DNA of 64,000 bases. Origin: Brachionus manjavacas (taxonomy: Eukaryota; Rotifera; Eurotatoria; Ploima; Brachionidae). The notes beneath the pieces were generated by a model. The model did not search any database, was not told the DNA's origin, and saw only the letters and a list, made by a program, of their open reading frames with translations. How positions within the stretch are numbered: position 1 is the first letter of the stretch; each line of letters opens with the position of its first letter. A program made the position numbers and the translations under genes. Where the stretch lies: contig JAHQIY010000007.1 of the NCBI GenBank assembly GCA_019054805.1, positions 2,981,501 to 3,045,500 of the forward strand, read 5' to 3'. This document shows positions 15,001-27,200 of the stretch, piece by piece.

Positions 15001-18000
15001 CCAGAGCACCTTTTCGCACTTTAACAGTCTGTATTTTGTTCAAAGTACATTTTATTTTATGAAAAACCAAAAAATTAATTAATTAGCTCTGAAACAATTT
15101 TTAAATTTTTGAAAATTTTTAAGAGTTGCAACCCAAATCCTATCCCCGAACTTAATTTGGTTCAAATTTTTTATATACGCGTGAATAGATAAGCTTAAAA
15201 GCTAGCAATTAGATCGAGATTTATTGTTTGAATGACAAACTTAAAGCAAATTCTCTATTTAATTTAAAAAAATTGCTAATTTTAAAAATTTAAAAAGACT
15301 TCAAATGAAATAACCACTGTGATTGCTGATTACACAACCAGTGACAATATAACACTAACCAAAGGACAACACATTCAAATTATTCAAAGACTAAATAATG
15401 ACTTGAGCTTGGTGCAGCTTTTAGATCACATAAATGGCAGCAATAGCAAGCAGTATATAGAAGTAGAGATTCCAAATAGTTTAATAAAATCGAAGCATAA
15501 ATCGGATGACAATCAAAATTCAGAAGAGGATCCGGCCAAAGTAGCAGCAAAGCGAAAGGGAAGCTTTAAAAAATGGCTGCGCTCATCTCATCGTAAGTTC
15601 ACGAGTCAAACTTCTTCAGTCAGAGTGTCACAGAACAAATCTTCCAATTCGGACATAGAAAATCTCAAAATAAAAAAAGTTCTGAGCAACAGCGAAGATT
15701 TAAAAATAAAAAATTGGCTAATAGAAGAAACAAATCACGAAGAAGAAGAAGAAGAAGGAGAAGAAGAAAACTATGATAATGAAAATGACGAACAGGTAAT
15801 TTATCCCTTGATATTTTTTTTATACAGAGAACTTTTTTTTACTCTTGGCAAAAAAATTTTAAATTATGTAAATTTTTGACTTGACGAGATCGCTAGAAAG
15901 ATAGAAAATAATCAAAATATATAAAATTCAATTAGTTCTAAATAATTTAAAATTCTATAAACGTAGAAAGTTAGCTAGTGTTATTTGCAAGCAATAGTTC
16001 TAGTCAGAATAGGCCTGTAGACAAATAATGAAAAAGATAAAGCGAGCATTTAGCCATGGCGATCCAGTTAGACCGCGGCAAAAAAAATTTATGTCATTGA
16101 GGCAACGATTAGGCGTATACAATTCTATTCTGTTCGGTTTCCTAACTGTGCTGACCAAGCAGTCTGGAAATCGGCATTTTTTTTACATTGAAAATTTTTA
16201 ACTAAATTTCCTCAAAGACCATGTTCCACAGAAGCTCCATCCTCTCAACAGCCCAGACAAGTCAACATTTGACACAGCAAAATGTCGAAAATCAATCAAA
16301 CCAAGGCATTAGTCAAGCTCAGGACGAAGATCACGATGATTTGATTAATAGCTCGATAATACCACCGCCAATGATTGTTCTAAAACAAGAGCAAACAGAA
16401 CAGGTAAATATCAAGCTTTAACATTTAAGATAATTTTCAATTTTTTATCTAGTTATTTAATTGAATTTTAAGAATCCGAAAAAAGTAAATTTAAGGCCAA
16501 TAAACTAGATCTAAGTTTTAGCATTTATACTTTGGGTGAAGCTCACAAGAAAGTTAAACCTTCAAAATGTAAAATTATCAAATCTAAGTCTAACTCCATG
16601 TCTAACACTGCATGATTATATAATCATTTATTATTTTAAATAATTATTTTTAAACTAAAGCTTTTAATTTAAATTAACGGAGCTATGCGAGGGTGTTTGA
16701 TCACGCAAGGAAAAGATAACCGGCTTTACCAAGTTTTGATTAAGTTTTTTTTACAATTTACGTTCGAACAATTTTTCCAATAAGATCAATTATTCTTTAA
16801 TTTTGAGCCAAAGAACTTCAATTCCAGGGGTTGTTTTATGATTTTTTGTTAATACTTTTTTCTCTACACACGCATAAGTTTATCTATTAATAAAATTTCA
16901 AATTGGTTCATTATTTTCTTTAAAGCTTTCTGCATCTTGAGCAATAAAACTAGAATTTTAATTTTTTTTAAGCTTTTCTACAAAGATAAAATTTGACTTG
17001 TTTTAATAGCTTAAAATCTGTTTCAAATTATGGCTTAATTTTGGAAAAAAATGCTATTTACTCGCTTTCTATAATATGAAAATAATTGATCTGAATGTAA
17101 AATCTAATTTTATTTTTTCATTAGTTTTTATTAAATTATTTTGAGTCGGAATAGCTCTTGTTACGATACGATATAAAAAATTAAGTAAAAATTTAGGAGA
17201 AAGGAGCTTGTCCGATTAGAGTCCATCTTTTTAATTTTAAAGCTTGTCTTTGACCTTAAAAATGCTTCTAAGTTGCCAAACATAAGGTTTTTTATCATTT
17301 TTAAAGTTCAAAGGCAAAATTTAAAAATTAAAAAGATGCACTCTCGAAAATACTCCTTTATTAATAAAATGTTGAAAATTAATTTGAAAAAAATTTAGAT
17401 TAAAATCTTCTTTTTATAAATTTTTTTTGGTCTTAAACGCAACAAATTTCTTTCAGCTAAATTGGCTGAATAAAACGGAAAATTAACTCGGTGCATTGGA
17501 AAGATAGGAAACAATTATTTATTAAGCAAATAAGATCTAAATCAAACCAAATGATGTTTGTTATTTTTCTTTTGAAATCTAAAAGTGTAAGGCAAAGCCG
17601 TTTCTTTAATCATAATTCGAAAAATCAATAATTCTTGCAACATTATTACCTTAAGTTCTAAAATTATTCCATTTATTCCTGAAGGAACAATAAAGAAAAT
17701 TATAGGCGCCGTTTTAATTATAATTTATCTGCTTAATTAAGCCGGTTTGTTAAGAAAATATTAGAAAAAATAATACAAAGCTGTTCCTCGTGGGCTTGAG
17801 GAACCAAATCTATCCTAGTGAAATTTGCTTCGGATTTTGAATATAAAGCTAAAATCAATCGATATTTGAAATTTCCACTTTTAAAAAATTATTATAAATT
17901 ATTTTAACAAAAAACATTTTCAATATCCGAAAAGTTGTTGTTTAATATCTATTTTTATTTTTCACAGACTACAACAAGCTCGTTTTCACAAATTCCAAAC

Positions 18001-21000
18001 CAATCAATCGATATCCAAAGGGAACTCAAACTATGGCAATCAAAAATGGTAAATATTTAAATTTTGTTCTAAATAAACTTATTTGTTGTCAAATCCTTCA
18101 TTCATCATCATCATAATAAATTTAAATCAGCTTATAAATTGCTGTTCCATAAGTTTTTTGCTGGAAGTTTTATTTTTTTTCTCCTCTATCTATTTTTCTA
18201 GACTGTGCTGAATGTCACCATTTGACAAGCTTTGACAAGGCAATGTTTTATTTGACTTTTTCTAGTGCGTCCAAAAATTTTGGTAAATATTCGGCGATTT
18301 CTCAATCCAGAAGCAAAAAAAAAGTCAATTAAAGCATTAGAATAGCGTCAATTTTAATAATTAATCTATTGCAAAAAAAGTATAAAAAAGATGACAGGAA
18401 ATCTTAAAAATACCTAATTAGTGATTTTATCAAAAATATTTTTTCATGTTATTACAGTCCGATTTTCAAGGCACGACTTAGCAATTTACTATCTATTAAA
18501 TGCTATTCTATCTCACTGAGTAGTTTGATTATCTTAAAAAATCAATATAAAAATGATTTTAATAGATAAACTGTTGGAATATACTAGAATTAGATCATTA
18601 TTAAGATTTAGCATTTCACAATTTTAATGTACCTCGGGCTTTTGATATAGAAAAAAAATGGATTTAGAGATTTTTTCTATTAAAACAACAGTCAGAATTT
18701 AATTGAATATAAAGCCACTGGTTGATAAAAAAAACTGCAAAATTCACTTATTTTCTACTTTTTTGTCTAATTTACAATTCAGGTTTCTGATCTCTATTTT
18801 TAAACTAAGAAAAGCAAAAGGAGATGCAAATTGAATGAATTAAATGTATAATCAAAAAATGCTTTTTGCTATTTTATTTTTTTGCCAAGTTTAAATTATT
18901 GGTGAAGTTTTGGTTAAATTTAAAACCTCACTATTAATTAATCGGTGTTAAAATAATAATTAAAATGATACAATGGTGACTTGCTGCATAAAATATGTTT
19001 TCATCAAAACAAAGTAGTAATTTAATTAAAGCCTATTTATGAAAAATAAATTCTTAAATTCGAATTTTTTTATTTTGTAAAGAATAATTTAAAATTCTGA
19101 AGCTTTCAAATTACATTGATTTGTTTTTAATAAAATAGGTAAAAATTTAAGAAAAATTTAGGTGTTCATTGTTTATTAATTAATTAATTTTGCATCTCGA
19201 GCTAACAATACGTCATTATTACTGAATAGAAATTGTTTTAGCTTTGATATAATGCATAAAAGCTTTTGTATCGTCATTAATAAAATCGAAGCAATTGAAA
19301 ATGATTAAAACAATCGGAAAAAAATGGTTAAAGTTGGGTTTCGGGTGCAGCACAAAAAAATGCGAAAATCGGAATTAAATTAATCATTTCTGTATTAGAA
19401 AAAAATTTATCAGTTTTTCAATTATTTCCAAAATAAAAAGCACATAAGATTCTCATCTTAAACAACTTAAGCTTTTCAGAAACAAATCTAATTGAGCTTT
19501 GAAGCCGATTTTATTTCCAAAAAAATTATAAAAAGTTTGTTTGAAAAAATATCTATATAATTTTAAATTAATTTATTCCAAAAATTTCAATTTTTATTAT
19601 TTTTTTGAGAATTTTTTGATCATTCCATCTCCCTTGATTCTTTGAATTTAACTTTCTCTGTCATTCCATTCTAATGTAGTTCTCCTTTTTCTCTGATTTT
19701 CTATTTATTTTACATAAATTATTTGCATTTAATTGTATTAAAATTAAATACTTATTGATTTTTTTCCCAGTGAAAAAAAAAAGAAACGATAATTAAAGCA
19801 AACTAAGGCTGAAATATTCATCATTTTTTTTTATGCAACTACTGATGCTACAACTGTTATACTAGCGCCTTAAATCACTCTCTGTTTATTTTATCTTAAA
19901 TTTTGTCAAATATAAACATTAAATTTATCTTTATTTATTCAAGGAGAACAGTAAAAAATCTAGTGATAATTGTACAAATTTTAGCAATACAGATAGCCAA
20001 GAATTGAAACCTGTGAGCATGGCGGACACAAAATTGATGTAATTCTAGATGAATAATCGTTCAATTTTGAACAAATGTTATTATTTTAAGGTATGCCATT
20101 AATGAATTATTAAGCACTGAAAGAGATTATGTCAATGATTTAGCAATTTTAATTGAGGTAAACCTATTAGAAAATAGTTTGAGAGAAAGAACTTAACTGT
20201 TTTTTAGAAATATATGGATGGACTCAAACGAAATGAAATACCTATGCCTCAAGACATGGAAGGTGGAAAAGATAAAATCGTCTTTGGTAATATTCAGCAG
20301 ATTTACGAATGGCACCAGAGGTAATTTTTTGGTTTGTTATTTAAATCAAAAGCTTTAATTTGTTTTCCAAAGCACATTTAGCCCAGAATTAGAAAAGTGT
20401 TTGACCGAGGAAAGTAGCTACATCGGTAAATTGTTTGTAAAATATGTAAGTTTAAAAATTTTGGTTTAAAAAAATGGCATTGTGAGTTTAAATAATATTA
20501 TTGAACCAAAGGTGATACATGTACCAAAGTATCAGCTTGAAATACCTGCAGAACCAATTTTATTCATTCAAAATAAAAGCTGTTAATCATTTGCGTTTTC
20601 AACTTTAAAACTATTTCCTCCTAATAATGATTTACCATGTTTTAATTAAATAAAAAAGTCAAAATTGATTATTAACTGAAAAAAAATCTTTCAATGAAAT
20701 TTTAATTTGTAATGAACGATTTGGCAGATAATAATTTTGAATATAAAAGAAAATAAGTTTTGACATTATTTTTGAGTCTAATTTCTTTTTAATTATTTAT
20801 CTTAATTTAAGTTTTCTTGATTTTTCTTCTTTTTTCATATTTTTCGAATTAGATTGCATAAAATAAATCTAAAATTCATGCTATTCTTTAAAATATATTA
20901 AAAAATGTGAATGTAATAGAAAATTCTCTATTTTTTTATTAATTTTGACAAAATTTTTCCCAAATTAAAATTTTAACAAATCATAATTAATGCTGGCTTT

Positions 21001-22794
21001 GCATGATTTATTTATTTCAAAAATTTTGAACGATCAAAGATTTGTTTTATTTAACTAGGAAATTTAATGAGAAAGAGAATAGTTTTTTGTAATTGATTTC
21101 TTTAGTTTTCTGAATAAGCATAAAATTACTTATATCTGAAAAAAAAATTGTAAAAAGGTAATCAATCTGTTTTTGTATCTAAAAACCACTCTTCTTAAAA
21201 TTTTTTTTCTTAATTCTTAAATTAAGATCGTCCTTAATTCGCCTAAAATTCTGATGAAGGAAGATAAGGGTTCTTGAAACCAAAAAGGTATGCGACGTTA
21301 TTCATAATTTAGATTACATGATTAGTTTCAAAAATCAATTTTTCCAATTTTGTTCTATTGACAGACACTTTTACGTTATTTAAATCAAAATAATTAATTT
21401 TTAAACTAAAAATAGAACGATTATTTTAAATTTAATAAATAAATTAAAAAAAATTGAATTATATCTTCTCAAATAATTCAAGTCAAAAACAAAATAAAAA
21501 ATAAAAATTATTTATTTTTTTTGATTTAAAGGAAAACCGATTTCAAATGTATGTAAAGTATTGTGAAAATAAGCCAAAATCCGAGTATATTGTAAGCGAA
21601 TACGACACATTTTTTGAAGAGCTTCGTGTTAAACTGTGCCAAAAATTGACCATACAAGACCTGTTGATCAAACCAGTGCAAAGAATAATGAAGTATCAGC
21701 TGATGCTCAAAGAGATAAAGAAATACATGGAAAAGGAGGGAAAGGACTGTTCAAGTATTGATCGTGCTATTGAAATTATGATCACTGTTCCGAAAAATGC
21801 TGATGACATGATGAATGTGGGACGCTTACAGGGCTTTGAGGGACGCATTACAGCACAAGGTCGTTTGCTACTTCAAGATACCCTACTGGTCCAAGAGCCT
21901 GACGATCCGAAGCAATCCAAAAAATCTGACAAACAATCAAAGCTTAAGGAACGACGAGTCTTTTTGTTTCAGCAAATAATTATTTTCAGTGAAATGATCG
22001 GTTCTAACAAAAAGTTCACTAGTCCGCGCTACATCTTTAAGTGCGACATGAAGGTCAACAAGCTCCAATTGCAAAAAGACGACTCACAGTTCACATTTAC
22101 CTTGCTCGACAAAACACCTGAAAGTAACCGCAAAATAATGTGTCAATGCGAGGACCAAGTCAAGTACAGCAATTGGATTCACCACTTACAAGACTTGTTA
22201 GATATGCAAAATAGGTTTTTACGCGATTTGCAGCATCCTCAGTTGGCAATGCAAAAAAGTGGCTTTAGCAGCCCTGGTTCGAGTGGCACGCACAGTTGCC
22301 ATGGCAACCACAAGGAACACCATAGCATCACAAGTACAGTGAACGATTTTTTCAAATCCACATTTGGCTTTGCCTCGACTGGCTTTCAAAATCGCTCTTC
22401 TTCCAGTTCATCTAGTGCTTCGCCAAATCAGTCCGTAATTTCGCCCAAAACCAATTTCCAATCGAAGTCCGCGCAGTCGACACCGGTCAATGATGACATG
22501 ACCAAACTAAACAATGAATTTAGCCAGCAAGTTAGTCTCGATAAGAAGAGCTCAAGCAGTAATTCGCCAAATGGTTCAGCTGCCTTAGTCATACCAAGCA
22601 CGGCTAAAGTGGTTAATTCATACAATGCCATCACTGAAGACGAAATAACACTTCAAAAAGGCGACACCGTTCAAATTATCACAGCTAATATGCACAATAG
22701 ATTTTTAGTTCATCGAGAAGCTAATGAGCAGCAGCCGGCCGCTGAGGGCTGGATACCAGGACATGTAATCGGATTTCAGAGCACAACTAGCTAG
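1..22794 (+). CDS. trio: Trio/Kalirin-type Rho guanine nucleotide exchange factor (5' partial, 18 exons)
   Basis: Cytoplasmic two-GEF scaffold that in known homologues activates Rac/RhoG (GEF1) and RhoA (GEF2) in axon guidance and cell migration. Exons I place: 1-36, 92-283, 334-465, 650-763, 822-923, 3353-3475, 3532-5582, 5646-5822, 8139-9027, 10218-10562 (cassette), 15298-15795, 16218-16403, 17968-18048, 19944-20038, 20091-20157, 20208-20320, 20373-20445, 21532-22794. Phases match at every junction, giving 2,178 codons in the window. The first seven exons are spectrin repeats (for example [21 protein letters not shown]). DH1 spans 5646 to about 8490 with [18 protein letters not shown], and PH1 runs to about 8880. 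A weak SH3 lies at 15.3 kb, followed by an acidic Ser/Lys linker. DH2 runs from 20.09 to about 21.8 kb with [17 protein letters not shown]2 runs to about 22.2 kb, followed by a Ser-rich linker and SH3-2 ([13 protein letters not shown]). Translation stops right after SH3-2, so the Ig and kinase domains of vertebrate TRIO are absent. The N-terminal Sec14 region lies outside the window. Confidence 0.95.
924..3352 (+). other. Long Trio intron, no gene seen
   Basis: This 2.4 kb AT-rich intron separates two spectrin-repeat exons. I see only homopolymer-rich sequence and no protein-coding similarity on either strand. Confidence 0.6.
5823..8138 (+). other. Long Trio intron splitting DH1, no gene seen
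   Basis: This 2.3 kb intron lies between the first and second DH1 exons. A less AT-rich patch around 6040-6150 reads, on the minus strand, with a CAGTGGCGCACC start. That resembles the ends of some DNA transposons, but no partner terminus was found. The rest is featureless. Confidence 0.55.
9382..9401. repeat. ATT microsatellite
   Basis: About six to seven perfect ATT units inside the intron after the PH1 exon of the Trio gene. Confidence 0.8.
10218..10562 (+). other. Probable phase 0-0 cassette exon of the Trio gene, Ser-rich
   Basis: The stretch runs from an acceptor (tttttgcag) to a donor (gtaata). It is 345 nt, 115 codons, open throughout, and phase 0 at both ends, so it can be included or skipped between the PH1 exon (ends 9027, phase 0) and the SH3 exon (starts 15298, phase 0). 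The encoded segment is basic and Ser-rich, with a [11 protein letters not shown] patch followed by a run of seven serines and an acidic tail ([10 protein letters not shown]). I know of no counterpart in vertebrate TRIO. If read through, it reaches a stop 18 nt after the donor. Base composition is clearly richer in GC than the surrounding intron, which supports real coding use. Confidence 0.6.
10563..15297 (+). other. Longest Trio intron (4.7 kb)
   Basis: No coding similarity was found. The notable structure is an imperfect inverted repeat at 13.93-14.21 kb, described separately. The remainder is AT-rich with frequent A and T runs. Confidence 0.55.
13927..14212. repeat. Imperfect inverted repeat in a Trio intron (MITE-like)
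   Basis: The left arm begins aattgtaaaataa and carries aaagatacagttttgtatt. The right arm, read on the minus strand, begins aattgtaaaataa and carries aaagatacagtcttgtatt followed by taacatg. Arms are roughly 65-95 bp with internal indels and surround a loop of about 120 bp. The pattern suits a small non-autonomous DNA element or a foldback. No target duplication was established. Confidence 0.5.
16404..19943 (+). other. Two long Trio introns around a small exon
   Basis: Introns 16404-17967 and 18049-19943 flank the 81-nt exon at 17968-18048. Apart from the hairpin near 17.2-17.4 kb, I see no gene or element. Confidence 0.55.
17199..17366. repeat. Long imperfect hairpin in a Trio intron
   Basis: The left arm (about 17,199-17,268) contains catctttttaattttaaa and tttgaccttaaaaatg. 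The minus-strand reading of the right arm (about 17,300-17,366) contains catctttttaatttttaaa and tttgaactttaaaaatg. Arms of 45-65 bp with a few mismatches flank a loop of about 30 bp. It could be a foldback MITE or a hairpin-forming transcript; sequence alone does not separate these. Confidence 0.55.
20446..21531 (+). other. Trio intron inside DH2
   Basis: This 1.1 kb intron interrupts the second DH domain. Its first ~140 bp, with the end of the preceding exon, recur in diverged form at 23.41-23.58 kb downstream of the gene. The rest is featureless AT-rich sequence. Confidence 0.6.
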
Positions 22795-23325
22795 AACAGC
22801 AAAAATTGTATATATTTTACTAAGATTTAAATTTTCTTATGTGTAGATTTGATAAGTTAAATGAGCCCAATTCATCTATTCTCTTTTGTTCCTCTAGCCA
22901 AAGAAGACATCTTGTTCGATTCTGAATTTTTAAGAGACTAAGTGTTTTTATTATTTGATGTTTTTTAAAGCAATGTTCGACAATTAAATATTTGCAATTT
23001 TTTTACTCGTGATTTTAATCGTTGTTTTTTCCTCGGAATATTGTAATAATATGAAAAAGACCCTAAGGTTAAAACATCAATTTTTGTTAATTTTTTTTTT
23101 TACAATTTATTTTATCAAAAAAATTAATTAATTGATTTATTTTTTTTACTTAGTTTCGATTTTTTCTAATCGTGCAAATTTCTTAATTTAAAAATTTTCA
23201 CATTCTTTAATAAATTAAATTTAAATTACTATCAATTTTTATTTTTACTGTGCTCTAATTTGATCAACATTTTGGTAATTAACTAATTTATTCGAATTTT
23301 TATAATTACCGACTTCATTGATGTG

Positions 23326-23385
23326 TAATTTTACGTAAATTTACTCAAATTTACGTAAATTTGCGTAAAATTACGTAAAATTTGG
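23326..23385. repeat. Cluster of ACGT-centred palindromes
   Basis: Within 60 bp the motif ttacgtaaa occurs three times, plus a tttgcgtaaa variant. The unit atttacgtaaat is a perfect palindrome. It lies in the region between the Trio 3' end and calpain A and just upstream of the Trio-fragment duplicate. It may be a degenerate tandem repeat or the end of a mobile element. Confidence 0.45.
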
Positions 23386-23404
23386 TAAAAACAAGTGAAC
23401 AGAA

Positions 23405-23580
23405 CGGGACTGTAAGTCGGTAAATTGTTTATAAAAAATGTAAGTTTAAAATTTTTGTTTAAAAATAGCATTGCGATTTAAAATTCATATTTTTTGGATT
23501 TAATTGATAAATGTACCAAAGTATCAATTTTTAAAATCTACTGAACCAATTTTTGTCATTCAAAATAAGAGCTTCTTTGA
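23405..23580 (+). pseudogene. Diverged duplicate of a Trio exon-intron junction
   Basis: This block aligns with 20,418-20,590. Both carry cggtaaattgttt, then the exon end and donor (atgtaagttt), then tagcatt/tggcatt, atgtaccaaagtatca, gaaccaatttt and attcaaaataa in the same order. The source covers the end of the 73-nt DH2 exon (IGKLFVKY) and its intron. The copy lies 0.6 kb beyond the Trio stop codon on the same strand and has no reading frame of its own. Confidence 0.65.
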
Positions 23581-24232
23581 TCAAGTTAAAGAATTTTCAA
23601 TGTGACTTAAAATTTTGTTGAGACTGACTTGACTAAAAAAACGCTTTAAAATAATATTTGCACAGGCCTTATTTGATTGATAAATTTTTATTATTTGTTT
23701 ATTTTGCGGTACTTTGCTAAAGCTCCTTGAGATTAGCAAAATAAAAAGGCAGAAAAAAAATGAAAAGAATAAAGTAAAAGTAAAAAAGTAAAAAAAAATG
23801 AAAATCAAATATTTTAATAATTGAAATGAAAGATGCTACATATTTAAGAATTAAACAGTTCAAGATAGAAAGAAGAAATTGAAAGACAGCAATTACACAT
23901 CAAAGTCGGATATTCAATATGACTTAAAACCCGATTTGTAGTCTATCACAAGTCTGAAAACCAATGAATAATAATGAGTCAATCCTGTAATATTTTCCTT
24001 ACTTAATTCAAAAAATTGATTCGAAACTGTTGGTTTTTTTAGTTTATTAAAGACTTAGTGATGTAAAATTTTAGAATAAACTAAGCTTTTATATGCAATT
24101 GGGATATTTGGTGACTTCTCAAAAAGAAAAATATCTTTTTTTGATTATTTATTTATGTTTATTCAAATTAAGTAAAATTTAAAAAAAATTATAATATTTA
24201 ACTAATTAATAATAAAATAAATATGATTAAGA

Positions 24233-27200
24233 TTATTTTCTAAAAAACGATGAAAATTTCGAAAATTCTTGATGAAAATCCTTGAAAGCACTATGAGCAT
24301 GTCCAATTTTACTTTGGATACTTTTTAAATTAATATTTCCACTATCATCTTGCAGTAATTTTCCTATATTTCCAACTTTTATTCCAACTTTTCCATCTTT
24401 TACTGAAAAAACACTTTTTCCAATATCATGTAATGCCTTCAAGTGTGTAATTATCTTTGGATTAATGAGACTCTTCCATTTTTTAAAAGTCATATCTTCC
24501 GGTATATCATCCAAATGATTGTCTTCTGGATCCAAGTCATCTTTCTTTTCATCGAGAGGTCTTTTATTACAAAATTTAACTATCTATTTCTTTTTAATTT
24601 TTTTAATGAAATTTTACCCTGAATCTATTTCTCTTTGAGTAAAAACTCTGATCATAAACTCACATTCTTTACCATAATCATATGTACTAGGTATTATTAA
24701 ATAATTCCCTGGCTCAACTGTGAATCTTTTGGTAACTTCTCTTGAATTTATATACGGACCAGATGCACCAATACGATCCAATTGTGTGGCATACAACATT
24801 GAATGGTTGTTCTTCACATCATCTACATCAACATCATCTTTGATTTTAAAAAGCTTAAATTGAATGAATTCTTCTTGAGACTCAGACGATTTTTCCAAAA
24901 AACGTCTCAAACGCGTATCTTTTTGCATCAGGGCTATAACAACTGTTGCCTTATTTTCATTGTCATCATTATCCACATCGTAAAGTTGAATCAAGAACTG
25001 AGGATTGGTCCAGAATTTGGCTTAAAAAAAAATTACAAAATCAGAATTAAATTGAGATATATTTCAGCAGTTTTAATAACCTGAATCACCATTTCCACAA
25101 CCACCAGCATTTTTTCCTCGCTGCCATTCAGATTGAAAGTATGTACAATGCCATTCCAAATTGTTGGTGCTGTCATTCTCTAATAATTGTTCGCTAAAAC
25201 TTTCTGGTGTCATATGGCAAATCTGAAGCGAATCCCAGTGTTCTAAAAAGTCTTCAAAGGACATCCAAAATTCACCATCAAAAACTTTCACTAAACCAGC
25301 ATCTAAACGATCACTTTCACTCAATGATTCCCATTCAGATGAACTAATTTTGTTGAATATTTTTTAATTTAATTTTCTAAATAAAAAATATTCGTACTTA
25401 TCAGACCAAGCACCATTCCATTCAACTTCATTTCCCCAAGGATTTCTTATTCTTTTAAAATGTAATTTAGTTTTAATTTTTAATTAATTTATTTTATTTC
25501 ACACCTTAAAAGCTTGTTTCCGTCATATTCTTCAACTTTAGTTAAGGTGTAAGCATCTTTAGACAAAGCAGTTAGTTGAATTAAAAAATTTAAAATAAAT
25601 TAAATGTTACGTCCTCTAACCAAACCATTTGATAATCTTGCTTCTCTAACGTTGGCATCAGCCTTTTAACAGCAAAAGATGACCAAAATATTTCAACAAT
25701 GTTGTCCCAATTGTGAAAATGAAAATATAGAATGTTTTTAATTTTCTTATGATGAAATGAATAATCAATTGAAATGTTTTTTTTAACTTTAAGAGTAATA
25801 AATCACAATAAAACAACATTTAAATCGAAAAAAATGCTGAAATAAAATTATCAAATTTCTTATTTGAAAAAAAATCAAATACTTAATCTTTAAATTCTAA
25901 TAATTAAAAATTTGGAATCCCAATCAAATTTAATTAAAAAAAAGAACTCCATTTAAGAGAAAAGATATGTGGCAAGATTTTTTTTATATTAATTCTGTTA
26001 AATTTTGTTAAATTGTGTTGTTTTCATTTTTCAATAAATAAAATTGGGAGGTATTTAATCGATCTCTAAAATTACTTAATCGATCACTAATATTTTTCTA
26101 TCTCTTATTTTACTAAATACCCTTAACTTAAATTTATTAATCTGTCTCCTAAATTAAATAAAACAGCAACTAATTTTACTTAAAGTATCTGTTATTTTTA
26201 TTTATTAAATTGATTTAAAAAAAAAGAATTATAAAAAATTTTAAATAATTTCAAATAAAATAATATCTTATAAGTTTTTTCTTGGTCTACCTCTACCTCT
26301 CTTTAGTGGAGCTTCTACTTTCTTACTTATATCACTGCTGGTTGATGCTTGCACTACTTTTTCAGCTTCCTTATCAATTGTTTTTTTGTTCTTTTTTGTT
26401 GGTATAACTGTTTCTTGTGGAATTTCTTCCTCTACTTCTGTTATCTTTCGCTTTAGAACTTTGATTGAGCTGACAACCCTCTCTTCTTTATCTGCCTCTG
26501 ATTGATACTCAAGCGCCTTTTTAGACTTACACGGTCTACCTCTTCTAGGTTTTTGTCCAATAACAACTTGTTTAGCTTCGATTGGTATTTTGACAAGTTT
26601 CATATTTGCAGCAAAGCCAACAAGATGCTTACAAATATGATCTTTAAAGAAGGAAGGACAGTAACAACTAGCTAGTCATATTTCTTGGTAAAGAGTTGAG
26701 TATCAATTGTTGGTTTTTTTTTGAAATTTTTGAAAAATTTTTGAATTTTTGAAATTTTGAAAAAAAATATCCACAAAAAAAAACTCTCACAGGAGATAAT
26801 TAAATTAAATCAAGAGATAATTTCAATTGTTCATTAATTAAGTTAAGAGCTATATTCATCATAATCATACTCATCTTCAGTAAATTTAGTGACAAAAAAA
26901 CTCAGGGTCATAAATATTAATTATTAGAGACAGTTAATTAATCAAATTAATCGAATAAATACTATTATAAATAGAAAAAATAAAATAATAAAATAACAAT
27001 CTTTTCCAATTTATGTCTTTTCAACTTTAATTTTTTTTAGCTTATTTACTCTATTTTGATTCTTTTTTTTTTTTTTATCTAATTTTATTTACTTTAATTT
27101 TATTTTTATTTTATTTTTTTTATTTTATTTTTAATTTATTCTGAAGGAGCTTTAGCTCGGTACAGAAAACAAATAAATAAAAAAATAAAATAATAATATA

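Larger units (their letters stand above)
22795..24232. other. Intergenic region between convergent Trio and calpain A
   Basis: The 3' ends of the two genes face each other here. Apart from the palindrome cluster and the Trio-fragment duplicate listed separately, I see AT-rich sequence without coding similarity. Confidence 0.6.

Noticed and set aside
26268-26603. Host AT-hook gene nested in the calpain intron
   Set aside because: The frame extends upstream into a SWIM finger and lies between MULE inverted ends with a 9-bp duplication, so it is transposase-derived.
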